Of a DNA stretch of 64,000 nt, positions 1 through 9,356 are shown in pieces (position 1 is the stretch's first letter; the number at the start of each line of letters is the position of its first letter). The translations under genes were made by a program, and so were the position numbers. The stretch spans positions 248,001-312,000 of the forward strand of contig NZ_JAAQWN010000006.1 in NCBI RefSeq assembly GCF_012985465.1, given 5' to 3'. This DNA comes from Pseudomonas sp. WS 5079. Its GTDB lineage: Bacteria > Pseudomonadota > Gammaproteobacteria > Pseudomonadales > Pseudomonadaceae. The notes beneath the pieces were generated by a model. It saw only the letters and a list, made by a program, of their open reading frames with translations. It was not told the DNA's origin and made no database searches.

Positions 1-2
1 CC

Positions 3-893
3 CAACGCCGTGCGCTGTTCGGCTGCCTGGCCACGGCCTACGTCATGAAGTGCTTTGCCAATGACTCCGCGCGCCTGTGGATCGAAGGCACGGCCAGCCA
101 GGCATCGCTGCAGACCACCGGCAGCGGCGACGTGACGTGGACCCCATGGGCCGCCATCAGCCAGACCCTGGCCCTGACCAAGGCCCTCTGCGCCCCTGCC
201 GCCGAGGCGCTGGCCACCGAATGCCGATTGCGCTGCGGAGTGGCCGGCGCGCTCAACCTCAATCGCTTCGCCGACTACGAAGGCATGGCCAAGATCTACC
301 AGGATGCCGGTGGCAATAATCGCATGATCCTGTTGGACGCAGCCAAGGTCCTGATCGGTCAGCCCTTGGACGAACCCACCCGGCCAGACCCACAAGGCGC
401 ACTGGATGATGCCGCGTACTGGCAGGCCATGGCGCACACCCTGGAGTATCGCTTGCTCAAGCAAGTGGCCGAACATGTCGCCCAGCATAGCGGCGAGGGT
501 GAGGACGACATGCAGGTATGGAACTCGCAATTGATGATCGTTGCCCGCGCGGGTGAGGCCTACGCCCAGCGCCTGGCCATCGAGAGCGCGGTGCAGGCGA
601 GCCACTCGCTGCCCCAGGGCCTGGCCAGGGAACTGGGTAGCGCGTTGTGCGGGATGTATGTGCTGGAATACCTGAATAAACACGCCGCCTGGTTTATCAG
701 CGAAGGCCTTATGGACATTGCGCGCTACCGCGCCCTTGAGGAGCGCCTTGATGCGTTGAGCGATTACCTGGCCGCGCACGTTGAGCTATTGATTGAGGCG
801 TTCGGCCATGGCGAGGCCACCCGCGCGGCAATCGCCGATACAGCGCCATACCCCGATGCACTGGCCAACAAACTGCAGTGGGCCGTCGGCTGA
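3..893 (+). CDS. Acyl-CoA dehydrogenase/oxidase-like protein, C-terminal part (5' end outside window)
   Basis: The reading frame is open from the first bases of the window and ends at TGA 891-893, so only the last ~296 residues are seen; the internal Met at base 45 is not a credible start. The visible part is mostly alpha-helical. It contains the sequence NRFADYEGMAKIYQDAGGNN followed by RMILLDAAKVLIG, which resembles the region of acyl-CoA oxidases/dehydrogenases where flavin-domain residues precede the C-terminal helical bundle. By family this would be a flavoprotein acting on acyl-CoA. The N-terminal FAD/substrate domains cannot be inspected, so the assignment rests on this weak resemblance. 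The 146-base gap to the next gene suggests the receptor gene downstream has its own promoter. Confidence 0.5.
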   Translation, partial: QRRALFGCLATAYVMKCFANDSARLWIEGTASQASLQTTGSGDVTWTPWAAISQTLALTKALCAPAAEALATECRLRCGVAGALNLNRFADYEGMAKIYQDAGGNNRMILLDAAKVLIGQPLDEPTRPDPQGALDDAAYWQAMAHTLEYRLLKQVAEHVAQHSGEGEDDMQVWNSQLMIVARAGEAYAQRLAIESAVQASHSLPQGLARELGSALCGMYVLEYLNKHAAWFISEGLMDIARYRALEERLDALSDYLAAHVELLIEAFGHGEATRAAIADTAPYPDALANKLQWAVG

Positions 894-1039
894 AAAACCC
901 CGCTATCCTGAGCCTTGAGGGCCATGCATTACGAAGAGTTGTGAGCATTCACAGATTTATTTTCACTTGGCCCTATCACTTTTTGATTCTCGTCCGGCAC
1001 CTAGGCAATTGAGAAATATTTCCATTCCGGAGCCGCCCT

Positions 1040-3469
1040 ATGTCCCGCACACTAGACACCTTGTTGCGCCCCAGCCTGCTAGCCGTGGCGATCGCCCTCA
1101 GCGCCCCGCTGGCCAGTACTGCGCTGATCGCCGCCGAACAGGCATCCAGCGTGCGTGCCTACAACCTGCCGGCCGCACCGTTGGCCAGCACCCTGAACCA
1201 GATCGCCAGCCAGGCCGGCCTCGCGCTGACCCTCAGCCCGGCACTGGCCGCCGGCAAGACCTCGGCCCCGGTCAAGGGCCAGTTCGATGCCCCGGGCGCA
1301 CTGCGCGAGGCCTTGCGTGGCACTGGGTTGCAGCTGGAGCAAAGCAGCGCGGGCACCTACAGCCTGGTAGCGATTCCAGAGGGTGTGGTGTCGTTGCCGC
1401 AGACCAATATCACCGGGCAGGGGAATTACGAGAGCGCGTGGGGGCCGGTGGAGGGTTATGTGGCTACGCGTACGGCGGCTGGGACCAAGACCGATACAGC
1501 CCTGGTAGAAGCACCTCGCTCGATTTCCGTCGCCACCCGCCAGCAAATGCAGGATCGCAACGTGCAGAACCTGGATGACGCGGTCAAGTACATGCCTGGC
1601 ATCGTGTCCGCCAGCTACGGCAGTGACACCCGCTATGACTGGATGCGCGTACGTGGCTTCGAACCCACCCATTTCCTCGATGGCCTGCCATTGCCACGTG
1701 GCGTGTACGCCAACCCGAAAGCGGAAACCTGGAACCTCGACCGCCTCGCCCTGCTGCGTGGCCCGGCTTCGTCGGTCTACGGCCAGACCCCGCCAGGCGG
1801 TCTGCTGGATATGGTCAGCCGGCGCCCCAGCGCGGAATCGAGCAATGCCATCCAGGTGCAATACGGCAGCGACAACTACCGCCAGATCAACTTCGCCAGC
1901 ACCGGCAAGATCGATGATGACGGCCAGTTCCTCTATGGCCTCAGTGGCGTGGTGCGCGACGCCGGCACCCAGGTCGATCACATCGACAACAAGCGCTACA
2001 ACATTGCGCCCAGCCTGACCTGGAACATCGACACCGATACCAAGCTGACCCTGCTCTCGCAGTTCACTCGCGACGATACCGGCACCACCAGCCAGTTCCT
2101 GCCGATCGTGGGCACCAAGATCAAGTCGCCGCTGGGCGACGTCTCCCACCACAAGAACCTGGGTGACCCGGACTACGAGTTCTACGACCGTACCTACTAC
2201 GCCTTGGGCTACGCCTTTGAACACCGTTTCAACGATACCTGGCAGTTCAAGCAAAACCTGCGTTATACCAAGTCGGAGCTGTCGTTCCAGCAACTGACCG
2301 TGGGCTCTTACTTCTACGCTCCGGTGGACGCCGAGGGCAACATCAGCCGCTCCTCGACCAATGTGGACGAGGACATCGCGCAGTTTGCAGTGGACAACAA
2401 TTTCCAGGCTGACTTCGCTACCGGCAATATCAACCACACTGTGCTGATCGGCCTGGATCATCAGCGCACTAACTCCTCCTATCTGTCCATTTTCGGCGGC
2501 GCCGGCACAGTTAACATCTACAAGCCGGTTTATGGGCAGCCAATTGAGCGCCCGGCGCGCAAAGATGCGTACTACGACTACGACCAGAAAACCGTCCAGA
2601 CCGGCCTCTACGTGCAAGACCAGATGGCCCTGGACCAATGGCGCCTGACCCTGGGCGGCCGTGAAGACTGGGTGCATCAAGGCACCACGTACCTCAACAA
2701 GAGCGACGCGACCAACACCGACCGCAGCAAGAACTTCAGTGGCAACGCGGCACTGAGTTATGTGTTCGACTCGGGTTTTGTACCGTACCTGTCCTACGCC
2801 GAATCATTCCAGCCAGCGAGCAACGCCAGCGTCGACCCGGTCAAGTCGTACAAACCTACCGAAGGCAAGCAGTGGGAACTGGGGGTCAAGTATCAGCCAC
2901 CTGGCTCCAATACCCTGCTTAGCGCGGCGGTGTATGACCTGACCCAGAAAAACGTGCTGGTCACCCGATTCGGCTCGGCTGGCGAGTCGATCACCGACCA
3001 GGCCGGCGAAGTGAAGGTCAAGGGCCTGGAACTGGAAGCGGTGTCTGACGTGACCGAGAACCTCAAGGTCATCGCTGCCTACACCCTGGCCAAATCCGAA
3101 GTGCAAACAGGCATCTACAAAGGCAACCGCCTGCAACTGATACCCAACCAGCAAGCCTCCCTGTGGACCGACTACACCTGGCACGATGGCGTGCTCGACG
3201 GTTTCGGCATTGGCGCTGGCGCCCGCTACACCGGCAACACCTATGGCGACCAGGGCAACACCTGGCTGGGCAAGGCCGATGCCTACACCGTGTTCGATGC
3301 GTCGGTGCATTACGATCTCGGCCGCCTGGACAACAGCCTCAAGGGTGCCTCGGTGAAACTGAACGCCACCAACCTGTTCGACAAGCAGTACATCTCCACC
3401 TGTGATGCGTCCTACTGCTACTACGGTGATCAACGCAGCGTCGTCGCCAGTGCCACTTACCAGTGGTAA
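1040..3469 (+). CDS. TonB-dependent siderophore receptor with N-terminal STN signalling domain
   Basis: An 809-residue outer-membrane receptor. It starts with a signal peptide (basic MSRTLDTLLR, then a hydrophobic stretch to about residue 33). Residues ~40-110 form a secretin/TonB N-terminal (STN) domain (YNLPAAPLASTLNQIASQAG). A plug domain follows at ~150-270 (VEAPRSISVATRQQMQDRN, DDAVKYMPGI, VRGF, LLRGPASSVYGQTPPGG), then a 22-strand-type barrel ending in the terminal aromatic YQW. By family it imports a ferric siderophore using TonB energy; the ligand cannot be read from sequence. STN domains normally signal to a FecR-like anti-sigma factor, but no fecI/fecR pair lies between it and the upstream gene or just downstream. 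A terminator follows, then a PepSY membrane gene often found beside such receptors. Confidence 0.93.
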   Translation: MSRTLDTLLRPSLLAVAIALSAPLASTALIAAEQASSVRAYNLPAAPLASTLNQIASQAGLALTLSPALAAGKTSAPVKGQFDAPGALREALRGTGLQLEQSSAGTYSLVAIPEGVVSLPQTNITGQGNYESAWGPVEGYVATRTAAGTKTDTALVEAPRSISVATRQQMQDRNVQNLDDAVKYMPGIVSASYGSDTRYDWMRVRGFEPTHFLDGLPLPRGVYANPKAETWNLDRLALLRGPASSVYGQTPPGGLLDMVSRRPSAESSNAIQVQYGSDNYRQINFASTGKIDDDGQFLYGLSGVVRDAGTQVDHIDNKRYNIAPSLTWNIDTDTKLTLLSQFTRDDTGTTSQFLPIVGTKIKSPLGDVSHHKNLGDPDYEFYDRTYYALGYAFEHRFNDTWQFKQNLRYTKSELSFQQLTVGSYFYAPVDAEGNISRSSTNVDEDIAQFAVDNNFQADFATGNINHTVLIGLDHQRTNSSYLSIFGGAGTVNIYKPVYGQPIERPARKDAYYDYDQKTVQTGLYVQDQMALDQWRLTLGGREDWVHQGTTYLNKSDATNTDRSKNFSGNAALSYVFDSGFVPYLSYAESFQPASNASVDPVKSYKPTEGKQWELGVKYQPPGSNTLLSAAVYDLTQKNVLVTRFGSAGESITDQAGEVKVKGLELEAVSDVTENLKVIAAYTLAKSEVQTGIYKGNRLQLIPNQQASLWTDYTWHDGVLDGFGIGAGARYTGNTYGDQGNTWLGKADAYTVFDASVHYDLGRLDNSLKGASVKLNATNLFDKQYISTCDASYCYYGDQRSVVASATYQW

Positions 3470-3489
3470 TCGGCTGAGTTAACAACCAG

Positions 3490-3510
3490 GCCGCCCCGTG
3501 GGGCGGCTTT
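3490..3510 (+). terminator. Rho-independent terminator after the siderophore receptor gene
   Basis: The inverted repeat GCCGCCCC / GGGGCGGC at 3490-3507 has almost no loop and is followed by TTT. It lies 20 bases after the receptor stop codon and just before the next start. The T-run is short, so read-through into the PepSY gene is possible. Confidence 0.55.
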
Positions 3511-3531
3511 GGTGTGTCTGAAGGCTATGAA

Positions 3532-4635
3532 ATGAAAAGCACAACCATCCGCCGCTGGTCCTTCATCCACACCTGGACCAGCCTGATCTGCACCGTGTTC
3601 CTGCTGATGCTGGCGCTGACCGGGCTGCCGCTGATCTTTCACCACGAGATCGATCACCTGCTGGGCAATGAACCCGAGCTCAAGCAGATGCCGGCCGATA
3701 CCCCGCAGCTCAATCTCGAGCAACTGGTGGCCAAGGCCCAGGCCCATCGCCCTAGCGAGGCCATGCAGTACCTGGCCTGGGACGAAGACGACAAGAACGG
3801 TGTGATTGCGATCATGGCGGCCACCGCCGGGACCGAGCCCAATTCGTCCCACACCTTTATGCTCGACGCGCGCACCGGCGAAAGTGTGGAGATGCCGTCG
3901 GCCAACGGCGGCTTGACGATGTTCCTGCTGCGCCTGCATGTGGATATGTTCGCCGGGCTGCCGGGCAAATTGCTGCTGGCGTTCATGGGGGTGCTGTTTG
4001 TGCTGGCGATTGTTTCCGGCACGGTGTTGTACCTGCCGTTCATGCGGCGCTTGAAGTTCGCCACGGTGCGCCAGGACAAGTCCACGCGCCTGCGTTGGCT
4101 GGACCTGCATAACCTGATCGGTGTCGTCACCCTGACCTGGGCGCTGGTGGTGGGCGTCACCGGGGTGATCAGCGCCTGCGCCGACCTGATCATCGCCGCG
4201 TGGCGCAGCGACAGCCTCACCGCGATGATCGAGCCCTACAAGAACGCGCCGCCGCTGACCTTGCGTGCGCCGGCCACCAACCTGCTGAACATCGCCGAAC
4301 AAGTCGCACCGGGCATGACCCCAGATTTTATTGCGTTCCCTGGCACGCGGTTTTCCAGCGAGCATCACTACGCGGTATTCATGAAAGGCAGCACGCACCT
4401 GACCTCGCACCTGCTGACCCCGGTGCTGATCGACGCCAGCGACCTGAGCGTCACCGCCGTGGCCGAGCGGCCGTGGTACATGGACGCCATGGGCATGTCC
4501 CAGCCCCTGCACTTTGGCGACTATGGCGGCATGCCGATGAAAATCCTCTGGGCGGTGCTGGATGTGCTGACCATCATCGTGTTGGGCAGCGGTGTGTACC
4601 TGTGGTGGGTGCGGCGCAAGGCGGCCAAGCCATGA
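3532..4635 (+). CDS. PepSY-associated transmembrane protein (PiuB-like)
   Basis: The product is 367 residues from ATG 3532, chosen because AAGG lies seven bases upstream; a GTG at 3514 in frame is less likely. It has an N-terminal membrane helix (IHTWTSLICTVFLLMLALTG), two more hydrophobic segments around residues 140-210 and a last one at ~335-360 (VLDVLTIIVLGSGVYLWWV) before a basic tail. This is the PepSY_TM architecture of inner-membrane proteins that often accompany TonB-dependent siderophore receptors; some family members are implicated in periplasmic ferric reduction, but that is family knowledge rather than shown here. The stop overlaps the next start (ATGA), indicating translational coupling. 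Confidence 0.85.
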   Translation: MKSTTIRRWSFIHTWTSLICTVFLLMLALTGLPLIFHHEIDHLLGNEPELKQMPADTPQLNLEQLVAKAQAHRPSEAMQYLAWDEDDKNGVIAIMAATAGTEPNSSHTFMLDARTGESVEMPSANGGLTMFLLRLHVDMFAGLPGKLLLAFMGVLFVLAIVSGTVLYLPFMRRLKFATVRQDKSTRLRWLDLHNLIGVVTLTWALVVGVTGVISACADLIIAAWRSDSLTAMIEPYKNAPPLTLRAPATNLLNIAEQVAPGMTPDFIAFPGTRFSSEHHYAVFMKGSTHLTSHLLTPVLIDASDLSVTAVAERPWYMDAMGMSQPLHFGDYGGMPMKILWAVLDVLTIIVLGSGVYLWWVRRKAAKP

Positions 4636-4811
4636 GGCCCCGGCAGTCGAATTTCTGGAAGGTGTTCGGGGTGCCCTTGGTGATCGGGCTGCTCAGTGCT
4701 GCCGGGTTGTTTGCGGCGTTGCTGGGGGATGGGGGTTGGGATTCCCTCAGCTGGCTTGGGCTGGGGATCCCGGCGGCAATCGGTGTCTGGGGGTTGCTGC
4801 GGCGGCCGTGA
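4632..4811 (+). CDS. Small two-helix membrane protein coupled to the PepSY gene
   Basis: A 59-residue protein starting at the ATGA overlap with the preceding gene. It begins with a short basic stretch (MRPRQSNFWK) followed by two hydrophobic segments (VFGVPLVIGLLSAAGLFAAL and LGLGIPAAIGVWGLL) separated by a short acidic/tryptophan turn, and it ends LLRRP. The coupling and membrane nature suggest it belongs with the PepSY protein in siderophore-linked iron uptake. No specific function is recognised. The gene is followed directly by a REPIN. Confidence 0.75.
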   Translation: MRPRQSNFWKVFGVPLVIGLLSAAGLFAALLGDGGWDSLSWLGLGIPAAIGVWGLLRRP

Positions 4812-4814
4812 GGA

Positions 4815-4896
4815 CGCCATCGCAGGCAAGCCAGCTCCCCCACTTTGATGTGCGAATACCGTCCAATGTGGGAGCTGGCTTGCCTGCGATGAGGCC
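4815..4896. repeat. REPIN (two inverted REP units)
   Basis: GCCATCGCAGGCAAGCCAG... is paired with ...CTGGCTTGCCTGCGATG in opposite orientation, with about 25 bases between the arms. This is the P. fluorescens-type REP family and fills the gap between the small membrane gene and the GST gene. Confidence 0.9.
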
Positions 4897-4975
4897 CGCA
4901 AAAACAACCGAGATCCCCCTCGCCAGTCACCTCGCAACTGTCTAGTCTATGGCCGACCCTTTCCGAGGATTGCCC

Positions 4976-5605
4976 ATGTTCGCGCCCAGCATGACCTTGT
5001 TCCACAACCCCGCTTCGCCGTTTGTCCGCAAAGTTTTGGTGCTGCTCCACGAAACCGGCCAGCAAGAGCGGGTTGCCCTGGAGACCGTGCTGGTCACGCC
5101 GGTCAACCCGATCACCGCGTTGAACGAGGGCAACCCCCTGGGCAAGATCCCGGCCCTGCGCCTGGCCGATGGCAATGTGTTGCACGACAGCCGGGTGATC
5201 CTCGACTACTTCGACCACCAGCACGTCGGCAACCCGCTGATCCCCCGCGACGGCTCGGCCCGCTGGCGCCGCCTGACCCTGGCCTCGACGGCCGATGGGA
5301 TCATGGACGCGGCGGTGTTGGTACGCTATGAAACCGCCCTGCGCCCGGCCGACAAACACTGGGACAGCTGGCTGCAGGAGCAGCGCAACAAAATCCGCCG
5401 CGCCCTGGCCGAGTTGGAACAGGACGCCATCGCTGAGCTGGCCAGCTATTTCGACATCGCCGCCATCAGCGTCGCCTGCGCCCTGGCGTACCTGGACTTT
5501 CGCCACCCGGACCTGCGCTGGCGTTCAAGCAATCCCAAACTGGCTACCTGGTACGCCGAGGTCAGTCAGCGGCCTTCGATGTTGGCGACCCAGCCGCCGG
5601 CCTGA
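4976..5605 (+). CDS. Glutathione S-transferase family protein
   Basis: A 209-residue cytosolic protein from ATG 4976 (GAGGA six bases upstream), preferred over an in-frame ATG at 4949 that lacks a ribosome-binding site. The N-terminal thioredoxin-like domain shows LFHNPASPFVRKVLVLLHET (the catalytic-Ser/Tyr region of bacterial GSTs), the cis-Pro segment NPLGKIPALRLADG and the glutathione-binding DSRVILDYFD. The C-terminal helical domain follows (DAAVLVRYETALRP, SVACALAYLDFRHPDLRW). By family it conjugates or reduces electrophiles with glutathione; the substrate is unknown. It stands alone between a REPIN and the creD 3' end. Confidence 0.9.
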   Translation: MFAPSMTLFHNPASPFVRKVLVLLHETGQQERVALETVLVTPVNPITALNEGNPLGKIPALRLADGNVLHDSRVILDYFDHQHVGNPLIPRDGSARWRRLTLASTADGIMDAAVLVRYETALRPADKHWDSWLQEQRNKIRRALAELEQDAIAELASYFDIAAISVACALAYLDFRHPDLRWRSSNPKLATWYAEVSQRPSMLATQPPA

Positions 5606-5618
5606 GTGGTGCCTCCCT

Positions 5619-5645
5619 TGTAGGAGCGAGCTGGCTCGCGAAGGT
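5619..5645. repeat. Single REP unit
   Basis: TGTAGGAGCGAGCTGGCTCGCGAAGG, a solitary member of the REP family just after the GST stop codon. No inverted partner is visible nearby. Confidence 0.75.
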
Positions 5646-5756
5646 ATTCCAGGCGCATTGTCGAGGGGGAGGCACGCCCGCTCCAAGGGTCGGGCAGCAA
5701 TGCCCTGATCATCGCCACCAGCTCTCCCCTCTCCCGCTGATCCTCACGTAAGCCGA

Positions 5757-7130
5757 TCATTGCACCGCCTCCAGGTCAAACGCCAACGGCTCGGCCACCT
5801 TGCGTTTGCCCACGCCATACCAGTCCAGTTTGCGCGTCAGGACCATCACCGTGCCCAGCAGCCCGAACAGCAACAACGAGCCCATCAGCAGCGCGTAGTC
5901 CTCGGCGCTCAACAACCCGTACAGCAAGCCATACAGCGCCGCCAACCCCGCCGAGAACCCCAGGCCGTGGGCCACGCTGCGCAGCACATGGCACACATAA
6001 AAACCGATCAACAACACACAGGCACTGGCCGAAATCAGGTACGCCAGGGCAAAGCCGATATGCTCGGACAGCGACAACAGCAGCAGGTAGAAAAACGCCA
6101 GGGCCACCCCCACCAACGCGTACTGGATCGGGTGTACCGCCAGGCTCTTGAGCACTTCGAACAGGAAGAAGCCGGCGAATGTCAGGGCGATAAACAGCAG
6201 CGCATATTTGATCGCGCGATCGCTCTTGAGGTACTGGTCCACCGGGTCGATAAAGTTCACGCCGAAGCTGCGCTGGTTGAAGTCCTCGCAGCGACTGCCG
6301 ACCACACAGCCTCCCAGTGATTCTTCAAGGTTGGTGGAGAAAAACGAGGTCTGCCAGCTGGCGCTAAAACCTTGGTCGTTGATCTCGCGCTGCACCGGCA
6401 GGAAGTTGCCGACGAAGCTTGGATGGGGCCAGTTGGAGGCCAGCTTGACCTTACTGGTCTTGCCCACCGGCAGCACCAGCAGTTGTTCGGTACCTTGCAG
6501 CCGCAGGTCGAACGCGAAGTCCAGCGGCGCGGGGTTCTTGCTGTCCTGGGCGGGCAACGGTACATGCACGCCAGCGCCAAGGAAGCTCACCTGGGTGCCC
6601 GGGGCAAACTCCAGGCGCTGGCTGCCCAGCTCCAGTTTCAGGGCGTTTTCAATGCCGCGGATATCGCTGATACTGACCGCCAAAAATGCCTGGCCAAACG
6701 TGTAATCGGCAAAGTCCTCCTTGATGCCCATCTGCGCCGGCAGCACAAAGCGGCCGCTGATGCGGTTGTCGGCATGGAACAGCCGCGCCTGGTAGATCCC
6801 CCGGGCGCGCAGTTCGGTTTGTACCTTGCCGTCGAGTTCGAACTGCTCCGGCAGGAAGTACAGGCGGCCATCTTCTTCGCTGAGCACTTCATAGCGTTTG
6901 TTGAGTTTTTCGTTGAGCTTCCACTCACGCACGGTCTTGCGATACGGCACCACCATCAACGGCCCGCTGACCTGCTGGCTGTAGCTGGAGCTGCGGGCAA
7001 TGTCCATCAAGACGCCGTCGCGCAGTTCCTGGCGGTCGTTGATGATGCCGTTGATCATCAGCAACGGAATCAGCAATAGCAGGATCAGCAGCGCAATGGC
7101 GCCCAGTTTGAATAGCAGGCTGCGGTTCAT
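5757..7130 (-). CDS. creD: CreD inner-membrane protein
   Basis: A 457-residue protein. The N-terminus has a membrane anchor (LFKLGAIALLILLLLIPLLM) followed by a ~280-residue periplasmic domain. Five or six closely spaced hydrophobic helices follow from ~residue 305 to 440, and a cytosolic tail ends the protein. Sequence and layout match CreD (cell envelope integrity protein; colicin tolerance and beta-lactam-related phenotypes in enterics and P. aeruginosa). It lies 51 bases after creC on the same strand, so creB-creC-creD is probably one unit. In other species creD is the main CreBC target. I did not find a convincing TTCAC-N6-TTCAC tag in the short creC-creD gap. Confidence 0.9.
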   Translation of the reverse strand: MNRSLLFKLGAIALLILLLLIPLLMINGIINDRQELRDGVLMDIARSSSYSQQVSGPLMVVPYRKTVREWKLNEKLNKRYEVLSEEDGRLYFLPEQFELDGKVQTELRARGIYQARLFHADNRISGRFVLPAQMGIKEDFADYTFGQAFLAVSISDIRGIENALKLELGSQRLEFAPGTQVSFLGAGVHVPLPAQDSKNPAPLDFAFDLRLQGTEQLLVLPVGKTSKVKLASNWPHPSFVGNFLPVQREINDQGFSASWQTSFFSTNLEESLGGCVVGSRCEDFNQRSFGVNFIDPVDQYLKSDRAIKYALLFIALTFAGFFLFEVLKSLAVHPIQYALVGVALAFFYLLLLSLSEHIGFALAYLISASACVLLIGFYVCHVLRSVAHGLGFSAGLAALYGLLYGLLSAEDYALLMGSLLLFGLLGTVMVLTRKLDWYGVGKRKVAEPLAFDLEAVQ

Positions 7131-7181
7131 GGGTCTCTCCCTGTTTTGATGGGGAGAGTGTGGCGGCGGCCTGTGGGGGAT

Positions 7182-8621
7182 TTATGAGGGCAATGTGGAG
7201 ACTGTGTGGAGATGCAGCACCACTTGCACGCCACCCGGGACGTTGCCGATCTGCAATGAGCCGCCGTGCAGCTTCACTACTTCTTCGACAAAATTCAGGC
7301 CCAGGCCGGTGCTTTTGCGCCCGCTGGCCGGGCGCGGCAGGGAGTAGAAGCGCTCGCTCAGGCGTGGCAGCGCGTATTCGGGGATCGGTGCAGCCTGGTT
7401 GAACAAGCACACATCCACATCGTGATGCCGCACCTGGGCGCTAAAGCGCAGAGTGCCGCCTGGCGGGGTAAAGTCCAGGGCGTTTTCCAGCAGGTTGCCC
7501 AAGGCCTGGCGCAGTAAAAACGGCTCGCCATACAGCTTCACATCCGCTTCGATCAGGCGCTCGACCTGCAACCCGGCCTGTTCGATCCGCGCGCATTGCG
7601 CCTTGAGGACTTCATCGACCAAGGCGGCCAACGGTACCGGGACTTGCTGCTCCAGCCCCTGGCGCTGCTCGACCTGTGCCAGGTTCAGCAGGCGCTCGAT
7701 CAACTGCTGCAAGCGCGCGCTTTCGCTGGCGATATTGCCGACAAACCGCTGTTGCTGGGCGACAGTCATTTCCCCCTGCAACAACTCCGCCGCGCCGCGA
7801 ATCGCCGCCAACGGGCTTTTCAGTTCGTGGGTCAGAGTGTGCACGTAACGCTCGACGTAGGCCTTGCCCTCCAGTTGCGTGCGCATGTGCTCCACAGCGG
7901 TGGACAACTGCGCCAGTTCACCGCCGCGATAATGCGGCAACTCGGCGCGCCGCCCCTCGCTGACCGCCTGGGCATAGGTGGTCAGGCGGCGTAGCGCAGC
8001 ACTCAACCACCATGACAGCAACGCCCCCAGCAACAAGCCCAGCGCCACCAGGCCGGCGCCGTACCACAGCAGGCGGCGCTCGGTGCGGTCGACATAGGGC
8101 TGTAGCGAACTGTTGGGCTTGGCCACGGTAACGGCGCCGATGATCTGCCCGTTATCGCGGATCGGCGCGCCGACATGCATCACCGACGACGCCGGGTCAT
8201 CGGCATCGCTGCGGGTCGAGCGGGCGCCGTACTCACCACGCAGGGTCAGGTACACGTCGTTCCATTTCGAGTAGTCCTGGCCCACGGCTGTACCTGCCGA
8301 GTCCAGCAGCACAACGCCCCTGGCGTCGGTCACATAGATACGGTGGTTGACCTGATTCTTCGCCAGCCCCCAGATCGTCGCGCCCGGCTGGCGCTCGCCG
8401 TAGGCCTTGAGCACGGTAGGCCAGTGGCTTTGGCCGAGGGTGCCGTTTTTCACATCGTCACGCAGGATTTCCGCCAGCAGGTTGGCGGTATCTACCAGGG
8501 TTTCCTCGGTGGACTGACGCACGCCGGGGCGGATTTCCTTCATCACCGTGTTGAGCACAAAGTAGCCGGTGAGGCCGATAAACAGTGCATACACCAGGAA
8601 AATCCGCAGCCCCATGCGCAT
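7182..8621 (-). CDS. creC: CreC sensor histidine kinase
   Basis: A 479-residue membrane kinase. TM1 is at residues ~5-25 and a periplasmic sensor region at ~30-180. TM2 is at ~186-208, followed by a HAMP-like linker, then the dimerisation/phosphoacceptor box LTHELKSPLAAIRGAAELL with His265. The N box (LRQALGNLLENALDF) and a G box with KSTGLGLNFVEEVVKLHGG complete the ATPase domain. It phosphorylates CreB. The start overlaps the creB stop (TGATG), indicating coupling. By family it senses growth or envelope state; the signal is not evident here. Confidence 0.93.
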   Translation of the reverse strand: MRMGLRIFLVYALFIGLTGYFVLNTVMKEIRPGVRQSTEETLVDTANLLAEILRDDVKNGTLGQSHWPTVLKAYGERQPGATIWGLAKNQVNHRIYVTDARGVVLLDSAGTAVGQDYSKWNDVYLTLRGEYGARSTRSDADDPASSVMHVGAPIRDNGQIIGAVTVAKPNSSLQPYVDRTERRLLWYGAGLVALGLLLGALLSWWLSAALRRLTTYAQAVSEGRRAELPHYRGGELAQLSTAVEHMRTQLEGKAYVERYVHTLTHELKSPLAAIRGAAELLQGEMTVAQQQRFVGNIASESARLQQLIERLLNLAQVEQRQGLEQQVPVPLAALVDEVLKAQCARIEQAGLQVERLIEADVKLYGEPFLLRQALGNLLENALDFTPPGGTLRFSAQVRHHDVDVCLFNQAAPIPEYALPRLSERFYSLPRPASGRKSTGLGLNFVEEVVKLHGGSLQIGNVPGGVQVVLHLHTVSTLPS

Positions 8622-9298
8622 CAGGCGTGGCTCGGGCTGTAGCTGTAGCCCAGGCCCCGATGGGTCTGGATCGGCTCGGCCTCGGCGGCCACGCCACGCA
8701 ACTTGCTGCGCAGGCTTTTGATATGGCTGTCGATATTGCGCTCGTAGCCGGCATCGGCGGCCACGCCGACGGCATCCAGCAGTTGCTCGCGGCTGAATAC
8801 CCGCCCGGGCTGTTCCAGCAGGCAGTTGAGCAGGCGGAACTCATGCCGGGTCAGGCCCAGCAACTGGCCGCGATAGTGGATCTGCACCCGCTCGTGGTCC
8901 ACCTGGAACAGGCCGCCGCTGGCCGGCGCTGCCACCGGTGCCACGCGCTTTAAGATCGCCTTGACCCGCGCCGCCACTTCCCGCGGGCTGAAGGGCTTGA
9001 CCACATAATCATCCGCGCCGATTTCCAGGCCCACCACACGGTCGATTTCACCGTCGCGGGCACTGAGGAACATCACCGGTACTTCACTGAAGCGGCGCAG
9101 TTGCTTGCAGGTTTCAAAACCGCTGATGTCCGGCAGGCCGATGTCGAGGATCAGCAGATCGGCCGGGGTTTGGCGTTGATGCTCCAGCGCCGCCTGGCCG
9201 AGGGTCAGCCAGGTGGTGGTAAAGCCTTCGCCTTGCAGGGCAAAAATCAGCGTATCGGCTATGGCCGCTTCGTCTTCGACAATCAGGATATGAGGCAT
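8621..9298 (-). CDS. creB: CreB response regulator (OmpR/PhoB type)
   Basis: A 225-residue regulator. The receiver domain (1-120) has acidic pocket E8-D9, phosphoacceptor D52 in LLILDIGLPD, and K101 in VVKPFSPRE. A winged-helix DNA-binding domain occupies ~130-225 (LTRHEFRLLNCLLEQPGRVF, DSHIKSLRSKLRG, HRGLGYSY). It is the first gene of the creBCD unit. By family CreB binds tandem TTCAC repeats and activates creD and other genes. Only about 58 bases separate its start from the 3' end of the upstream protease-like gene on the same strand, so co-transcription from further upstream is possible. Confidence 0.93.
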   Translation of the reverse strand: MPHILIVEDEAAIADTLIFALQGEGFTTTWLTLGQAALEHQRQTPADLLILDIGLPDISGFETCKQLRRFSEVPVMFLSARDGEIDRVVGLEIGADDYVVKPFSPREVAARVKAILKRVAPVAAPASGGLFQVDHERVQIHYRGQLLGLTRHEFRLLNCLLEQPGRVFSREQLLDAVGVAADAGYERNIDSHIKSLRSKLRGVAAEAEPIQTHRGLGYSYSPSHA

Positions 9299-9356
9299 GG
9301 CGTCCGAGCACTGGGAGCTAAAGGTGAACGGTGCCCCATGCCTTATGCGGCGTCAA

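Noticed and set aside
1079..2680. A 533-codon minus-strand frame inside the siderophore receptor gene
   Set aside because: Antisense to clear TonB-dependent receptor domains.
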